Positions 1 through 9,970 of a DNA stretch of 55,596 bases are shown in pieces. Both the position numbers and the translations under genes were made by a program. Numbering within the stretch: the first letter of the stretch is position 1; every line of letters starts with the position of its first letter. Source of the stretch: an uncultured Verrucomicrobia subdivision 3 bacterium (lineage in GTDB: Bacteria; Verrucomicrobiota; Verrucomicrobiia; Limisphaerales; UBA11358); contig CAIQKM010000146.1 of the NCBI GenBank assembly GCA_903872345.1, positions 1 through 55,596 of the forward strand. Direction: 5' to 3'. The notes below the pieces were generated by a model. That model was not told the DNA's origin. It saw only the letters and a program-made list of their open reading frames with translations, and did not search any database.

Positions 1-480
1 GGTTTGGCGGTTGGGCGTTGCTGCGGGTCACAGACCCGCGCTCCGAGGGGAGGCGGTGGTTGGTTCATGGGTTTTTAGGTGATTATGGCAGGTCCTTGAA
101 AAAAATAATACGCGCTCACAGCGCACTCGGGTGGGAGGGCCGTGGTTATTGGGGAAAAGCGGGGTCGAAAATTGAAATTTTGCTGAAATCAGGAAAACTG
201 ATTTAAGCAAACCCGCATAAACATTGGGTGAAAACGGGGTCGGGCGAAAAAGGCGTGGGAAATTTTCCCTAATCCCGGAAAAAGCCAATGTTTTAACGAT
301 AAAGACGCATTACCAGCGTGACGCTGGACTCAATTATTTTTTACCGCCGATGCACAGATTCACAAATGGGAGAAGGAACGAACGCAGGCGCGGAGTTCAT
401 TGGTTGTTGGATGTTTTTAAAACTTTGCCCCCCTTGCCCGGGCTTTACTTTCCCGGCCAAGTGGGCAACTTTAACACCAC
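1..480. other. Non-coding left edge with one GCGCTCCG hairpin
   Basis: No convincing gene is visible. Positions 21-45 hold a hairpin of the dispersed intergenic family found elsewhere in the window: an inverted repeat GCGGGTC/GACCCGC around ACA, followed by the tail GCGCTCCG. The rest has no recognisable motif, and its reading frames lack codon bias and protein similarity. Confidence 0.5.
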
Positions 481-1185
481 ATGAATCGTTGTCTCCTGGG
501 TTTGCTCGTCTGGTCGGCCGCCGCGCCTTGGGCGATGGCCGCCGGCGAAGTCCATGGTGATGTGCTGGATGGCTCGGTCCTCCGCTATCGCGTCAGCGCC
601 GTCACGGACAATCTGACCGCGCAACTGGCCGCCGCCCAACCGGCCGGCACCAATGCCATTGCCGGCATTGTGCTGGACCTCCGGTTCGCCGGCGGCAGCG
701 ACGCCGTGCCCGCCACGGCCAAAAATTATTTTTCCACCAATAAAACCTCCCTGGTCATCCTCGTGAACGGCCAGACCAGCGGGTCCGCCACCGCCTTGGC
801 CACCCTACTCCGGGAAGCCGGCCTGGGCCTCGTCATCGGCAGTTCCAACGCCTCCCCCGCGCCGGACATTGCCGTAACCGTCGCCACCGAGACCGAAAAG
901 CGCTACCAAGCCGACCCTTATCTGGACATTTCCAATAATTTGACTATCAGTCGTTTGGAAACCAACCTGCTTTCCGGCGTGACCACCACCAACGACTGGA
1001 TGGCTTATGTGGACCATACCAGCGAAGCCGATTTGGTGCGGAAACGGGTCAAGGATGGCGAGGACAACGGCGACCCCGCCGCCACGCCGCGCACGCCGCC
1101 GCCGCCGGTGATTCATGATCCGGCCCTGCTCCGGGCGGTGGACCTGCTCAAGGCGTTGGCCAGCCTCCATCCACCCCGCGCCTGA
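481..1185 (+). CDS. Secreted protein with a degenerate S41 (C-terminal processing peptidase-like) domain
   Basis: A protein of 234 residues. Residues 1-21 form a signal peptide (hydrophobic run ending PWAMAA), so it probably acts in the periplasm. Residues 60-125 carry the fold signature of the S41 tail-specific protease core: GIVLDLRFAGGSD corresponds to the 'LDLRxNxGG' strand, and LVILVNGQTSGSATALA followed by GLVIG corresponds to the strand and helix holding the catalytic Ser. The PDZ domain usual in this family is missing, and the Lys normally found after the 'GxxTxGK' loop is not seen; the equivalent stretch reads GSSNASPAP. The protein is about half the usual length. It is therefore probably not an active Ser/Lys protease and may be a binding or scaffold relative. 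The C-terminus has a Pro-rich linker (TPPPPP). It lies 49 bases before the phosphatase/RpiB/GlyA fusion on the same strand and may share its transcript. The fold is moderately sure; the function is unknown. Confidence 0.6.
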   Translation: MNRCLLGLLVWSAAAPWAMAAGEVHGDVLDGSVLRYRVSAVTDNLTAQLAAAQPAGTNAIAGIVLDLRFAGGSDAVPATAKNYFSTNKTSLVILVNGQTSGSATALATLLREAGLGLVIGSSNASPAPDIAVTVATETEKRYQADPYLDISNNLTISRLETNLLSGVTTTNDWMAYVDHTSEADLVRKRVKDGEDNGDPAATPRTPPPPVIHDPALLRAVDLLKALASLHPPRA

Positions 1186-1234
1186 TTGCGGTTGACGCCG
1201 TTGCCCCGTCACTTCACATTGTTGGACTGTTTTA

Positions 1235-3406
1235 ATGAAAACGATCCTTTTTGTTTGCACCGGGAATGTCTGCCGCAGCCCCATGGCGGAGGGTATATTC
1301 CGTCATATCACGCGCGGGCGCGGTGATTTCCAGGTGTACTCGGCCGGCATCGGCGCCGTGGATGGCCAGCCGCCCACGCCGCATGCCGTCATGGCCATGC
1401 TCGAAGTGGGCATGGACATCTCCGACCAGCGCAGCAACGCCCTGACCGCCGACCTCGTGCGGCAGGCCGATTTCATCCTCTGCATGACCCACAGCCACGT
1501 GGATTCCATCCACTGGATGTATCCCTGGGCCGCGGAAAAAACCTTTGTGCTCCGCGAATTCGACGACACGCTGGAGCAGTTTGAAAAAGACATCAGCGAT
1601 CCCATCGGCAGTTCGTTTGATGTGTACGAAGATTGCCGCGACCAGATCCACCAAGGGATTGTCTCCCTGCTGAAATTTATGGAACAGAACGACGTTTTGA
1701 GAGGTATTACCACCAAGGCGCCGCCCGTGGCTTTCGCCATCGGCGCGGATCACGGCGGCTTCGAACTGAAGCAGGCGCTCGTAAAACATCTGCAACAAAA
1801 GGGACTGACCGTCAAGGATTTCGGCGCGTCCACCAGCGACCCGAACGATGATTATCCCGACTTCGCCCTGCCGGTGGCGGAAGCCGTCGCCGGTGGCGGC
1901 GCCGAATTTGGCCTGCTCATCTGCACCAGCGGCGTGGGCATGAGCATTGCCGCCAACAAGGTGCCCGGCGTCCGCGCCGCCCTGATCAGCGATGCCGCCA
2001 GCGCCGCCCTCTGCCGCCAGCACAACGATGTGAACGTCCTCTGCCTGGCCGGCAAGAAGAACACCACCGCCAGCGGCCAGCAGATTCTGGACGCGTTCAT
2101 CGCCACCGCCTTTGAAGGCGGCCGGCACGAACGCCGCGTGAACAAGATGGACGTGCGCCTCGCGCCGCCCGCCCTGCGCCTGCACAACGTGGACTTCGCC
2201 GTGGCCGACCATATCGAAGCCGAACGCCGCCGCCAGCAGGAAAACATCGAGCTCATCGCCTCGGAAAATTTCACCAGCCCGGCCGTCATGGAAGCCCAGG
2301 GCTCCGTGCTCACGAACAAGTACGCGGAAGGTTATCCCAAGAAGCGCTGGTACGGCGGTTGCGAAAACATTGACGAAATCGAACAGCTCGCCATTGACCG
2401 CGCCAAGAAGCTCTTCGGCGCCGAACACGCCAACGTGCAGCCGCACTCCGGCTCCGGCGCGAACATGGCCGTCTATTTCGCCATGCTCAAGCCCGGCGAC
2501 AAGATGCTGACGATGAATCTCAGCCACGGCGGCCATCTCACGCACGGCAACAAGGCCAATTTCTCCGGCAAATTCTTCGAGATCGTCCATTACGGCGTCC
2601 GGAAGGAAGACGAACTGATTGATTACGATGCGCTCGCCCAGATGGCCCGCGAACACAAGCCCAAGATGATCACGGTCGGCGCCAGCGCCTATCCACGCGT
2701 GATTGACTTCGCCCGCCTTGGTGAAATCGCGCGCGAAGTCGGCGCCTATCTGCTGGCGGACATCGCGCACATCGCGGGTCTCGTGGCGGCCGGGATTCAT
2801 CCCAGCCCGCTGCAACATGCGGATTTCGTGACCACCACCACGCACAAGACCCTGCGCGGACCGCGCGGCGGCCTGATCATGTGCCGTGAAAAATACGCCA
2901 AGGACATTGATTCCCAGGTGTTCCCCGGCATCCAGGGCGGACCGCTCGAGCACGTCATCGCCGCCAAGGCCGTGTGCTTCTGCGAAGCGCTGCAGCCCGC
3001 CTTCAAGGATTATCAGGAACAGATCGTCAAGAACGCCGCCCGCCTCGCGGAAGGCATGAAGTCGAATGGCTTCCGCCTCGTCAGCGGCGGTACGGACAAC
3101 CATCTCATGCTCGTGGACGTGGGCCTCAAGGGTCTGACCGGCAAAGATTGCCAGATTGCCCTGGACCACGCCGGCATCACCACGAACAAGAACACCATTC
3201 CGTTTGAAACCCGCTCGCCGTTCCTGGCCAGCGGCATCCGCCTGGGCACGCCCGCCGTAACCACGCGCGGCATGAAGGAACCCGAAATGGCCGCCATCGC
3301 CGACATGATCTCCGAGGTGCTCGTGGACATCAAATCCACCGACAACGCCCAGAAGGTCCGGCAACGCGTGCAGGAACTCACCGCCAAGTTCCCCCTGCCC
3401 TACTGA
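1235..3406 (+). CDS. glyA: Three-domain fusion: LMW phosphotyrosine phosphatase - ribose-5-phosphate isomerase B - serine hydroxymethyltransferase
   Basis: One uninterrupted frame of 723 residues with three enzyme domains. Residues 1-150 are a low-molecular-weight protein-tyrosine phosphatase: the P-loop [10 protein letters not shown] has nucleophile C8 and R14, and the acid D122 is in the DP loop. Residues 165-305 are RpiB, which interconverts ribose-5-P and ribulose-5-P: ADHGG at 171-175, [13 protein letters not shown] at 230-242 and HNDVNVL near 263. Residues 315-723 are full-length serine hydroxymethyltransferase (serine + THF to glycine + 5,10-methylene-THF): IELIASENF at 338, YAEGYP near 363, and the PLP lysine K538 within [11 protein letters not shown]. 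All three active-site sets look intact. These enzymes are normally separate cytosolic proteins. A strong terminator follows at once. Downstream purN uses a folate one-carbon unit and hisG uses PRPP made from ribose-5-P, so the cluster is metabolically coherent. The symbol refers to the C-terminal domain only. Confidence 0.95.
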   Translation: MKTILFVCTGNVCRSPMAEGIFRHITRGRGDFQVYSAGIGAVDGQPPTPHAVMAMLEVGMDISDQRSNALTADLVRQADFILCMTHSHVDSIHWMYPWAAEKTFVLREFDDTLEQFEKDISDPIGSSFDVYEDCRDQIHQGIVSLLKFMEQNDVLRGITTKAPPVAFAIGADHGGFELKQALVKHLQQKGLTVKDFGASTSDPNDDYPDFALPVAEAVAGGGAEFGLLICTSGVGMSIAANKVPGVRAALISDAASAALCRQHNDVNVLCLAGKKNTTASGQQILDAFIATAFEGGRHERRVNKMDVRLAPPALRLHNVDFAVADHIEAERRRQQENIELIASENFTSPAVMEAQGSVLTNKYAEGYPKKRWYGGCENIDEIEQLAIDRAKKLFGAEHANVQPHSGSGANMAVYFAMLKPGDKMLTMNLSHGGHLTHGNKANFSGKFFEIVHYGVRKEDELIDYDALAQMAREHKPKMITVGASAYPRVIDFARLGEIAREVGAYLLADIAHIAGLVAAGIHPSPLQHADFVTTTTHKTLRGPRGGLIMCREKYAKDIDSQVFPGIQGGPLEHVIAAKAVCFCEALQPAFKDYQEQIVKNAARLAEGMKSNGFRLVSGGTDNHLMLVDVGLKGLTGKDCQIALDHAGITTNKNTIPFETRSPFLASGIRLGTPAVTTRGMKEPEMAAIADMISEVLVDIKSTDNAQKVRQRVQELTAKFPLPY

Positions 3407-3423
3407 GTTGGCAGAATATTCTC

Positions 3424-3459
3424 AACGGGTGGCTGTCGCAAGATGGCCACCCGTTTTTT
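3424..3459 (+). terminator. Rho-independent terminator after the glyA fusion
   Basis: A perfect 10-bp stem AACGGGTGGC/GCCACCCGTT (3424-3433 and 3446-3455) with a 12-base loop, running into a T tract (TTTTTT, then TTTTT). It starts 17 bases after the stop codon. Its position rules out a purN start at 3408. Confidence 0.9.
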
Positions 3460-3563
3460 GTTTTTATCCTCCCCCCTTCGTGCCAATCCGTGAAATTCGT
3501 GTCACGCCTGCGGCGAAAGACTTTGGACTTCCAGAAAACTCCCCGGCTTGCGAGAATGGCGCC

Positions 3564-4193
3564 GTGGCCAACAATCATCCATTTCGTATCGGCGTGCTCG
3601 GCTCCGGCAAAGGTTCCAACTTCGCCGCCATCGCCAGCGCCGTCGCCGCCGGCACGCTCCCGGCGGAAATCGCCATTGTGCTGAGCGATGTCGCGGACGC
3701 GGGCATTCTCGCCCTCGCACGCGAACGCGGCCTGCCGGCGCAGTTCATCGCCCCCGGCAAGTTCCGTACCAAGCTGGAAGAAGACGCCGAGCGCGCCTTC
3801 GTGAACGCCCTGAATGCGGCCCAAGTGGATCTTGTGGTTCTCGCCGGTTTCATGCGCGTGTTGAAAGGGGATTTTCTCCGTGCCTTCGAAGGCCGCATCG
3901 TGAACATTCACCCCTCGCTGCTGCCCTCGTTCCCCGGCCTGGCCTCGTGGAAACAGGCGCTCGACTACGGCGTGAAGGTCACCGGCTGCACCGTTCATTT
4001 TGTGGATGCCGGCGTGGATTCCGGGGCCATCATCGGTCAGCAGACCGTGCCGGTGCTCGATCACGACACGGCCGAAACGCTGCACCAGCGCATTCACGCG
4101 GCGGAACATGAACTTTATCCCCGGTGCGTGGCCGCCCTCGCCCGCCGGGAAATCCTCGTCCAAGGCCGCCGCGTGATCCGCAAACTGCCATGA
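3564..4193 (+). CDS. purN: Phosphoribosylglycinamide formyltransferase (PurN)
   Basis: Transfers a formyl group from 10-formyl-THF to GAR, the third step of purine synthesis, in the cytosol. With a GTG start at 3564 the protein has 209 residues, the usual length, and begins just before the first strand and its loop ([13 protein letters not shown]). The catalytic residues are visible: N114 and H116 in [12 protein letters not shown], and D152 in [11 protein letters not shown]. The frame stays open back to a TTG at 3408, but that extension crosses the glyA terminator and has no family counterpart, so it is rejected. The stop overlaps the next gene by ATGA, implying translational coupling to the lipoprotein gene. 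Confidence 0.93.
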   Translation: MANNHPFRIGVLGSGKGSNFAAIASAVAAGTLPAEIAIVLSDVADAGILALARERGLPAQFIAPGKFRTKLEEDAERAFVNALNAAQVDLVVLAGFMRVLKGDFLRAFEGRIVNIHPSLLPSFPGLASWKQALDYGVKVTGCTVHFVDAGVDSGAIIGQQTVPVLDHDTAETLHQRIHAAEHELYPRCVAALARREILVQGRRVIRKLP

Positions 4194-4720
4194 AAACCGC
4201 GCTTCTTTGCCTGCCCCTGCTGCTGCTCGGTGTCACCGGCTGTTTCACCGACAAGACGCCCATCGTGTTCAGCGATGAAGCCGGCGCGCACAGCCAGGAA
4301 ACGAACGTGGTCATGGCCGCGCAACCCAAGTCCCGGAAGCTCGAAAAAGCCGACCAGTACCAGGTCGAACAAATTGTTTACGGCTACCTGCTCGGCCGGC
4401 ACTTTTGGGACAATGGCGATTACACCGCCGTGTTTCTGCAAACCACCGATGACCAGGCCGAACTGATCCGCCAGCAGTTTCCGAAACACGTGCCGCCCAT
4501 CAAGCCCAGCTATCGCGCCAACCTGCCCGAAAACCGCACCCCCGTGGATCGCGACACCGGCAAGCCCGCCATGGTCCTCTCCGTGGAGACCGGCGAATGG
4601 AATGACGACGGTTCCGTGGATGCCATCGGCCGCTGGTACGCCGGCGGGGCCGTTTCCGGCTATTACTCCTTTGTCATGAAAAAGGACGGCGACACCTGGC
4701 GGATCGATTCCCGGAAATAA
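4190..4720 (+). CDS. Small lipoprotein of unknown function
   Basis: A protein of 176 residues starting at the ATG that overlaps the purN stop (ATGA). Residues 1-18 form a lipoprotein signal, [18 protein letters not shown], with the lipobox VTGC and acylated C18, so it should be membrane-anchored and face the periplasm. The mature part is hydrophilic and Asp/Tyr-rich, with a probable alpha/beta fold ending in [21 protein letters not shown], reminiscent of small NTF2-like or DUF-type lipoproteins that end in 'dgWki'. I do not recognise a named family. The overlap with purN suggests co-transcription, although no functional link is evident. Confidence 0.8.
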   Translation: MKTALLCLPLLLLGVTGCFTDKTPIVFSDEAGAHSQETNVVMAAQPKSRKLEKADQYQVEQIVYGYLLGRHFWDNGDYTAVFLQTTDDQAELIRQQFPKHVPPIKPSYRANLPENRTPVDRDTGKPAMVLSVETGEWNDDGSVDAIGRWYAGGAVSGYYSFVMKKDGDTWRIDSRK

Positions 4721-4866
4721 CCAAAATTTGAGTTGTTATCACCAAGAAAAAGGTGGCCCAGAAGCCCCGAAGCTGGAAAATAGGCACATAACATAAACGC
4801 TGACGCGCGCGCCGCCAAAAGTCCGGTTTATCGACCCCGGCGCCGTTGCGCCAAAGATTTTTTAAC

Positions 4867-5742
4867 ATGAGCAATAAACTAAGATTCGGGCTGCCAAAGG
4901 GCAGCCTCCAAGACGCCACCATCGAAAAGCTGGCCAAAGCCGGCTACAACATCTCGGTCAGCAGCCGTTCCTATGTCCCCTACGTGGATGACGAGGAACT
5001 GGAAATCCGCCTGATCCGCGCCCAGGAAATCAGCCGCTACGTGGAACACGGCTATCTCGACTGCGGCATCACCGGCCATGACTGGATCATGGAAAACGGT
5101 TCCAAAGTGCACGAAGTCGGCGAATTTCTGTTCAGCAAAGTCTCCCGCCGCCCCGCCCGCTGGGTGCTGTGCGTGCCGGAAGATTCCCCCGTGAAATCCG
5201 TGAAAGATCTCCAGGGCAAACGCATCGCCACCGAGGTGGTCAACCTCACCAAGAAATACCTCAAGAAAAACGGCGTGAAAGCCGAAGTGGAATTCTCCTG
5301 GGGCGCCACCGAAGTGAAGGCCCACGAACTCGTGGACGCGATTGTGGAAGTCACCGAAACCGGTTCCTCCCTCCGGGCGAACAAACTGCGCATCGTGGAC
5401 GAACTCCTCAGTTCCACCCCCCGGCTCATCGCCAATAACGAGGCCTGGAAGGACGAATGGAAGCGCAAGAAAATCGAAACCATGGCCCTGCTCCTCAAGG
5501 GCGCGCTCGACGCCGAAGCCAAGGTGGGTCTCAAGATGAACATCGCGCAGAAGAACCTGGCCAAACTGCTGGCCGACCTCCCCGCTCTGCGCAATCCCAC
5601 GATCTCCAACCTGAGCCTCGAAGGCTGGGTGGCCGTCGAAACCATCATCGACGAAAAAGTCGTCCGCGAACTCATCCCGCAGCTCAAAGCCGCCGGGGCC
5701 GAAGGCATCATCGAATACCCGCTGAACAAGGTGGTTTACTGA
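4867..5742 (+). CDS. hisG: ATP phosphoribosyltransferase, long form (HisG)
   Basis: Catalyses ATP + PRPP to phosphoribosyl-ATP, the first and feedback-controlled step of histidine synthesis. The ATG at 4867 gives 291 residues and the typical N-terminus [23 protein letters not shown]. An in-frame TTG at 4846 adds seven residues without support. [10 protein letters not shown] near residue 65 belongs to the periplasmic-binding-protein-like catalytic domain, and the region around residues 155-172 ([12 protein letters not shown] onward, then [18 protein letters not shown]) forms the PRPP-binding part. The length shows the C-terminal regulatory domain is present (about residues 215-291, ending [10 protein letters not shown]). 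It is therefore the hexameric long form that binds histidine itself and needs no HisZ. No other his genes are in the window. A strong terminator follows, so the gene looks monocistronic. Confidence 0.96.
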   Translation: MSNKLRFGLPKGSLQDATIEKLAKAGYNISVSSRSYVPYVDDEELEIRLIRAQEISRYVEHGYLDCGITGHDWIMENGSKVHEVGEFLFSKVSRRPARWVLCVPEDSPVKSVKDLQGKRIATEVVNLTKKYLKKNGVKAEVEFSWGATEVKAHELVDAIVEVTETGSSLRANKLRIVDELLSSTPRLIANNEAWKDEWKRKKIETMALLLKGALDAEAKVGLKMNIAQKNLAKLLADLPALRNPTISNLSLEGWVAVETIIDEKVVRELIPQLKAAGAEGIIEYPLNKVVY

Positions 5743-5767
5743 ACCGGGTTCAGTTGCTAATAAGACA

Positions 5768-5801
5768 AACCGCCGGGCAAGCAAATGCCCGGCGGTTTTT
5801 T
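5768..5801 (+). terminator. Rho-independent terminator after hisG
   Basis: A perfect 12-bp stem, AACCGCCGGGCA at 5768-5779 pairing with TGCCCGGCGGTT at 5786-5797, with a 6-base loop and a run of six T at the end. Confidence 0.92.
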
Positions 5802-5905
5802 AATGAGAAGGGAACGACAGCTTGTCGCTGTAAGGAAAACTTCACCAAGCAACCGGCTGATCTGATGGCTCGCGCATAAGCGGTTTCCCGGCGTGAGCCA
5901 GTCTG

Positions 5906-5940
5906 CGCGTCCACGCCGGCAATAAGCTGGCGTGGACGCG
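5906..5940 (-). terminator. Hairpin at the end of the PEP-CTERM gene, without a U tract
   Basis: A 12-bp perfect inverted repeat, CGCGTCCACGCC and GGCGTGGACGCG, with an 11-base loop, 16 bases after the stop of the convergent PEP-CTERM gene. No poly-U follows in that direction. It could act as an mRNA 3'-stabilising hairpin or a weak terminator. Confidence 0.4.
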
Positions 5941-5956
5941 GCAGATGAGATCCGGC

Positions 5957-6613
5957 TTAACGGCGGCGGCGGGCGACAACGAGACCGGAGACACCGGCGA
6001 GCAGCAGCGCCATCGACGTGGGCTCGGGAACCGGTGTGGTGTACAAGATGGTGAACGACGGAGACTCGTCATTACCCCAGATATCGTGCACCCACACCTG
6101 ATTGGCGGTGCTGTAGTTGACCGCGGCCGCAAAGTAGGCGTCGAGACCAGCCTGGGTGGCAATCCCCTGGGCCGCAAAGGGGAGGGAACTGTAAATGGTG
6201 GTCCTAATCTGGGCTGGTTGCACGTTTACTGTATCAGTGGCTTCGAAGTACAACTGACTGGCGGTGGAGCTGTAGTTCTGGATGGACTGCCACTCGGTGC
6301 CTTGGCCCCCATCGCTAACGGTCTTGTTCCCGACGGTGATGCTGGCGTAGCCCGGGCTGCCTTGGAAATAATACGTCGATTGGAACTGCGTGAAGGTCGT
6401 GTCCAGGAAACCGATTGTTTCGGTAAAGTTCACGCCGGAGAGGTTGTAGCCAGGGGTGCCGGTCAAAAAGCCCTGCGTATCGGAGGCTCCGGAATTAAAG
6501 ACGCCGTAAATGGTCTCGCTGACATAGGTGGATTGCGCGTCGGCGGAGGCGAGGGCGCCGAGTCCGAGTGCGGCCGCAAGCAAGGCAACCCGGGTGTTAT
6601 TCTGGTTGTTCAT
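5957..6613 (-). CDS. PEP-CTERM sorting-domain protein
   Basis: A protein of 218 residues starting at the ATG at 6613 (MNNQNNTRVALLAAALGLGALASADAQ), a signal peptide cleaved near ADA|Q. The 15 extra in-frame residues upstream (from 6658) are charged and do not belong to a signal peptide. The C-terminus VPEPTSMALLLAGVSGLVVARRRR has the three parts of a PEP-CTERM sorting signal: VPEP motif, hydrophobic segment and Arg cluster. It should be processed by an exosortase, not encoded here, and exported to the envelope or extracellular matrix. The mature region is Ser/Thr/Tyr/Asn-rich, probably beta-structured, and not similar to a named domain. Such proteins are associated with exopolysaccharide or surface structures in this phylum; the specific role is unknown. 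Confidence 0.85.
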   Translation of the reverse strand: MNNQNNTRVALLAAALGLGALASADAQSTYVSETIYGVFNSGASDTQGFLTGTPGYNLSGVNFTETIGFLDTTFTQFQSTYYFQGSPGYASITVGNKTVSDGGQGTEWQSIQNYSSTASQLYFEATDTVNVQPAQIRTTIYSSLPFAAQGIATQAGLDAYFAAAVNYSTANQVWVHDIWGNDESPSFTILYTTPVPEPTSMALLLAGVSGLVVARRRR

Positions 6614-7036
6614 TTGTCTGATTGGTATTGGCTTATTTAAGTTATTAGTTTTGGACACAAGTCGGGAACCGCGCCAACCACGCTGCCAGCGGGGTCGATT
6701 CGGCTGGCGGACATGTGGAGCATTGAGCCTGCCATGGCGTGCGTGATTTTTTTAGCAAGGAAACCACAATACGTCAATATGATTTTCAGGTTTATGTATC
6801 CGAATCATTAGACACTTTGTCTATCCGCCATGCTCATTTTTCCATCCTCGCCCATTCCTCGCCCCGCCCGCGCGCCATTTTCACCTTGAGCAGGACTGAT
6901 GTCATCAATAAGCTGCTGCCGCAATCGGGGTTTCACGCGGGCCGCCGGATCGTACTCAGAAGATGGTCAAGCGGATACGGCCCGTTCGGCGGCATATGTA
7001 AACCGCCAAACCCCGGTGGCAGATTCCTAAAACCTA
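6614..7036. other. Divergent intergenic region of 423 bases
   Basis: It lies between the PEP-CTERM gene (leftward) and the TPR membrane protein (rightward), so it must hold both promoters. An AT-rich stretch at 6745-6815 is the likeliest promoter area. A short inverted repeat GGCGG/CCGCC is present near 6987-7006. Frames crossing it have no recognisable protein similarity. No clear -35/-10 pair can be defended by eye. Confidence 0.35.
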
Positions 7037-9904
7037 ATGAACTGGCAAGGGGCCATCCAACGCGCCCGTCAACATTTTCCCGTCCAAGCGGCCTTGGCGG
7101 CGTGGGTGATTTATCTGCTCACGCTGACCCACGGGGTCTCGCTGGCGAACCTCGGCCCGACCGCGCAGCTCTGCGGCTGGAATTACCAGCCCATGAGCGG
7201 TCATCCCTTGTGGTGGCTCCTCACGCTGCCGTTGCGGCTGTTGCCCGCGGCGGTGATTCCGCCGGCCGCGAATGTCCTCGCGGCCACCTGCGCCGCCCTG
7301 ACCTTGGGCTTTCTGGCCGCGACCCTGGAGCGGATCGCCTGGACCCGGCCGCCGGCCGGGTTGCCCGCCTGGGCCAGCCGCCTGCCCGTGATCCTCGGGT
7401 TGGTCGTGTGCGGCGGCGAATTCAACTTCTGGCAGGCGGCCACCGCCGCCACCGGCGAGGCGCTGCCGTTGTTGCCGTTATCCGCCGCGCTCTGGTGCCT
7501 GACCAACTACCGGCCGGCTCGCCGGTTAATCTGGCTGCAACGCGCCTGCCTGCTCTGGGGCTTGGGCATGGCCGAAAACTGGATGATGGTTCTCACGCTG
7601 CCATTGTTTGTTGTCGCGGTTTTTTGGCTGACCTTGCCGCGCCTGATCAAAAAGTGGCCCGCCTGGCAACTGGTGCTGCTCCTGCTGGGGGGATCTTCCC
7701 TCATCTTACTGCCACCCATCGTCAACAGTTGCCTGCCGAATTCCTCCTGGACCGCGCATGAAGCCTGGCGGGCCGCCTGGCACGCTTACAAACACGAAAG
7801 CATCGACATCTGCCAGGGACTCTGGCGGGGCTTTCTGCCCATGCTGTTCATTGTTTTGATTTTTTATCTGCTGCCGGGGTTGTCGGCTCTCTTCCGCACG
7901 TCTGACGGCGGCACTCGCAAACTGATGAAGTTTGACCTGGTTCAGGTCTGGCTGATCCGAACGCTGCGGGCCGGCTTGCTCCTGGTCTGCGTGTGGCTGG
8001 CGTTTGACCCCACCATCGGGCTCCGGCAATTGTTACTCCACCAGACCGGACTGTTCCTGCCGTTGCTGAGTTTGGACTATCTGACGGCCTTGGGCACGGG
8101 AGTGCTGACCGCCAACCTGCTGCTGGCCTTGTACACGGACGAAGTGGAATACAAGCGCCGCCCCCTGCGGGTGCGCACGCGGTATCAGTCGTGGCCGGTC
8201 CTAAGCCTGCCCGTCTTTGCGGGGCTGCTGGCGGTCGTCACGGCCGGACTGCTCTGGCGCAATGTTCCCGCCATCACGCTGGCCAACCGCCAGCCCCTAG
8301 CGCAGTTCGGGGCCGACGCCCTGGCGCAGTTGCCTGCCGGCGGCGGGATCGTGCTGTCGGATGATCCGTTCCGGGTGAATTCGTTTGTCGCGGCCGCCGC
8401 CACCGCGCGGGGCGGGCCCTGGCTGGCGGTAAACACGACCTTGCTGCCCGCGCCCGCCTACCGCCGCTGGCTGGCGGGTCAGCCGGGCGGAGCGGGCCTG
8501 GCCACCACCAACCAGTCCATTTTGACCCCGCCGGAATTGGTGGCTCTATTGCATCAACTCATCCGGACCAACCGGATCTTTTACCTCTATCCCAGCTTCG
8601 GCTATTTCTTTGAGTCGTTTTATTTGGAGCCGGCCGGGCTCGTCTATGAAATGAAATTGCTGCCGCCGGACACGCACCGGCCGCCGCCGTTGTCCGCCGG
8701 CATGGTCGCCGCGAACGAAGCCTTTTGGGAGACCGCCGCGCCCCGGTTGGCCCGCCTGAATCAGGGATCGTCCCCGTTGCCGGAACAATCATCCGCCGGC
8801 TGGCTTAAGGGTGGCCCGCAGTTGTTTCTGAACTCCGTGGAACCGGTGCAAAGCCATTTGCTGGCCGGTTGCTACGCCATGGCGCTGAATGACTGGGCGG
8901 TGCGGCTGCAACAGGCCGGCCAGTTGACCGCCGCCCGCCGCCGGCTGGATCAGGCCATCGCCATCAACCCGTATAATGCGGCGGCCCATATCAATTGGGT
9001 GGTCAATTCCAACCTGCTCGCCGGCCAGCCCCTCAGCCTTGAACTCCTGCCCCGCCTCGCGCAAGAATTTGGCGACCCGAAGGCCTTGGGCCGGTTTGTC
9101 GAAGATTTCGGACCGGTGGACGAACCCGCCTGGTGCCTGCTGGCGGGTAATTATGCCCACCACGACGGCTTGCTCCGGGCGGCTTCCCAAATGTTTGAAC
9201 GCGTCGAGCAACTGGTGCCCAACAGCCAGAACACGCTTTGGGAACTGGCCGAGACCTACGCCCAGTCGGGTCTGACCAGCCAAGCCCGAGCCACCCTGGA
9301 CCGGCTTCGCCAGAGCCTGCCGCCGGCCTTGCTCAAATCCAATTATACCGATGCCCGACTCAGCCTGCTGGAAGCCAACACTTGGTATGCGGAAACCAAT
9401 TTCGTCCGCGCCCACCAAGTGCTGCACGCGCTGGGCGAGGAGTACCCGGACGACCTCACCGTGACCGCCCACGTTCTGGAAGTCTGGATGGCGTACCACG
9501 ATTGGAAGAGCGCCCTGCAACAGATGGCGGCGGACGCGGCCCGGATGCCCGATGACGCGAGTTTGCTAAACCTCCAGGGCGCGGTGCTGGTGCAAGCCGG
9601 CCAGCCGGCGGCCGCGCTCAAAGTGTTGGATCATCTGCTCGCCGTCACGAATCTGCCGGCCGGCCGACTCAATCATGCCGCCACCCAATTGATCCTGGGA
9701 AATTATCCGGCCGCCACCCGCGAGTATCAGGACCTCGGGAACGCCGAGGGCGAGACGGGAGCCGTCGCGCGCTGGCAAGCCATCCTCGCCCGCTCCGCCA
9801 GCCGCCACGCCACCGTTCCGGAACTGTTGACCAGCCTCACCGATTCCCCCAGCGGCCCGGTGCTCGTGCCAATGTCCGCACCGCCGGACCGCGCGGCCCA
9901 ATAA
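7037..9904 (+). CDS. Large multi-pass membrane protein with DUF2723-like N-half and TPR C-half
   Basis: A protein of 955 residues. Residues 15-440 contain about ten hydrophobic segments. The first loop (LTLTHGVSLANLGPTAQLCGWNYQPMSGHPLWWLL) resembles the DUF2723/O-mannosyltransferase-like pattern, in which an acidic-residue loop is followed by 'aHPPGyPL'. Here the acidic residues are replaced (SLANLGPT), so catalytic activity is doubtful. After an extracytoplasmic stretch, residues about 610-930 form tetratricopeptide-type helical pairs (for example AARRRLDQAIAINPYNAAAHINW). In this phylum such proteins are thought to take part in envelope or glycan processes. A second protein with the same plan (membrane half plus TPR half) is at 41659-43707. 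The start is the first ATG in a region with no alternative. The exact function is not known. Confidence 0.75.
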   Translation: MNWQGAIQRARQHFPVQAALAAWVIYLLTLTHGVSLANLGPTAQLCGWNYQPMSGHPLWWLLTLPLRLLPAAVIPPAANVLAATCAALTLGFLAATLERIAWTRPPAGLPAWASRLPVILGLVVCGGEFNFWQAATAATGEALPLLPLSAALWCLTNYRPARRLIWLQRACLLWGLGMAENWMMVLTLPLFVVAVFWLTLPRLIKKWPAWQLVLLLLGGSSLILLPPIVNSCLPNSSWTAHEAWRAAWHAYKHESIDICQGLWRGFLPMLFIVLIFYLLPGLSALFRTSDGGTRKLMKFDLVQVWLIRTLRAGLLLVCVWLAFDPTIGLRQLLLHQTGLFLPLLSLDYLTALGTGVLTANLLLALYTDEVEYKRRPLRVRTRYQSWPVLSLPVFAGLLAVVTAGLLWRNVPAITLANRQPLAQFGADALAQLPAGGGIVLSDDPFRVNSFVAAAATARGGPWLAVNTTLLPAPAYRRWLAGQPGGAGLATTNQSILTPPELVALLHQLIRTNRIFYLYPSFGYFFESFYLEPAGLVYEMKLLPPDTHRPPPLSAGMVAANEAFWETAAPRLARLNQGSSPLPEQSSAGWLKGGPQLFLNSVEPVQSHLLAGCYAMALNDWAVRLQQAGQLTAARRRLDQAIAINPYNAAAHINWVVNSNLLAGQPLSLELLPRLAQEFGDPKALGRFVEDFGPVDEPAWCLLAGNYAHHDGLLRAASQMFERVEQLVPNSQNTLWELAETYAQSGLTSQARATLDRLRQSLPPALLKSNYTDARLSLLEANTWYAETNFVRAHQVLHALGEEYPDDLTVTAHVLEVWMAYHDWKSALQQMAADAARMPDDASLLNLQGAVLVQAGQPAAALKVLDHLLAVTNLPAGRLNHAATQLILGNYPAATREYQDLGNAEGETGAVARWQAILARSASRHATVPELLTSLTDSPSGPVLVPMSAPPDRAAQ

Positions 9905-9970
9905 GCGGACGATCGGATACGGATGACGGGCGGAACACAATTGGGGAAGTCCGTGCCGCCAGGCCGGGGT

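Noticed and set aside
1232..3364. A 710-codon open frame on the minus strand
   Set aside because: Exact antisense of the phosphatase/RpiB/GlyA fusion. High GC third positions keep the opposite frame open; the translation has no domain features.
3408..3563. Earlier TTG start for purN
   Set aside because: It would place the glyA terminator hairpin inside the coding region and add 52 residues not found in the family.
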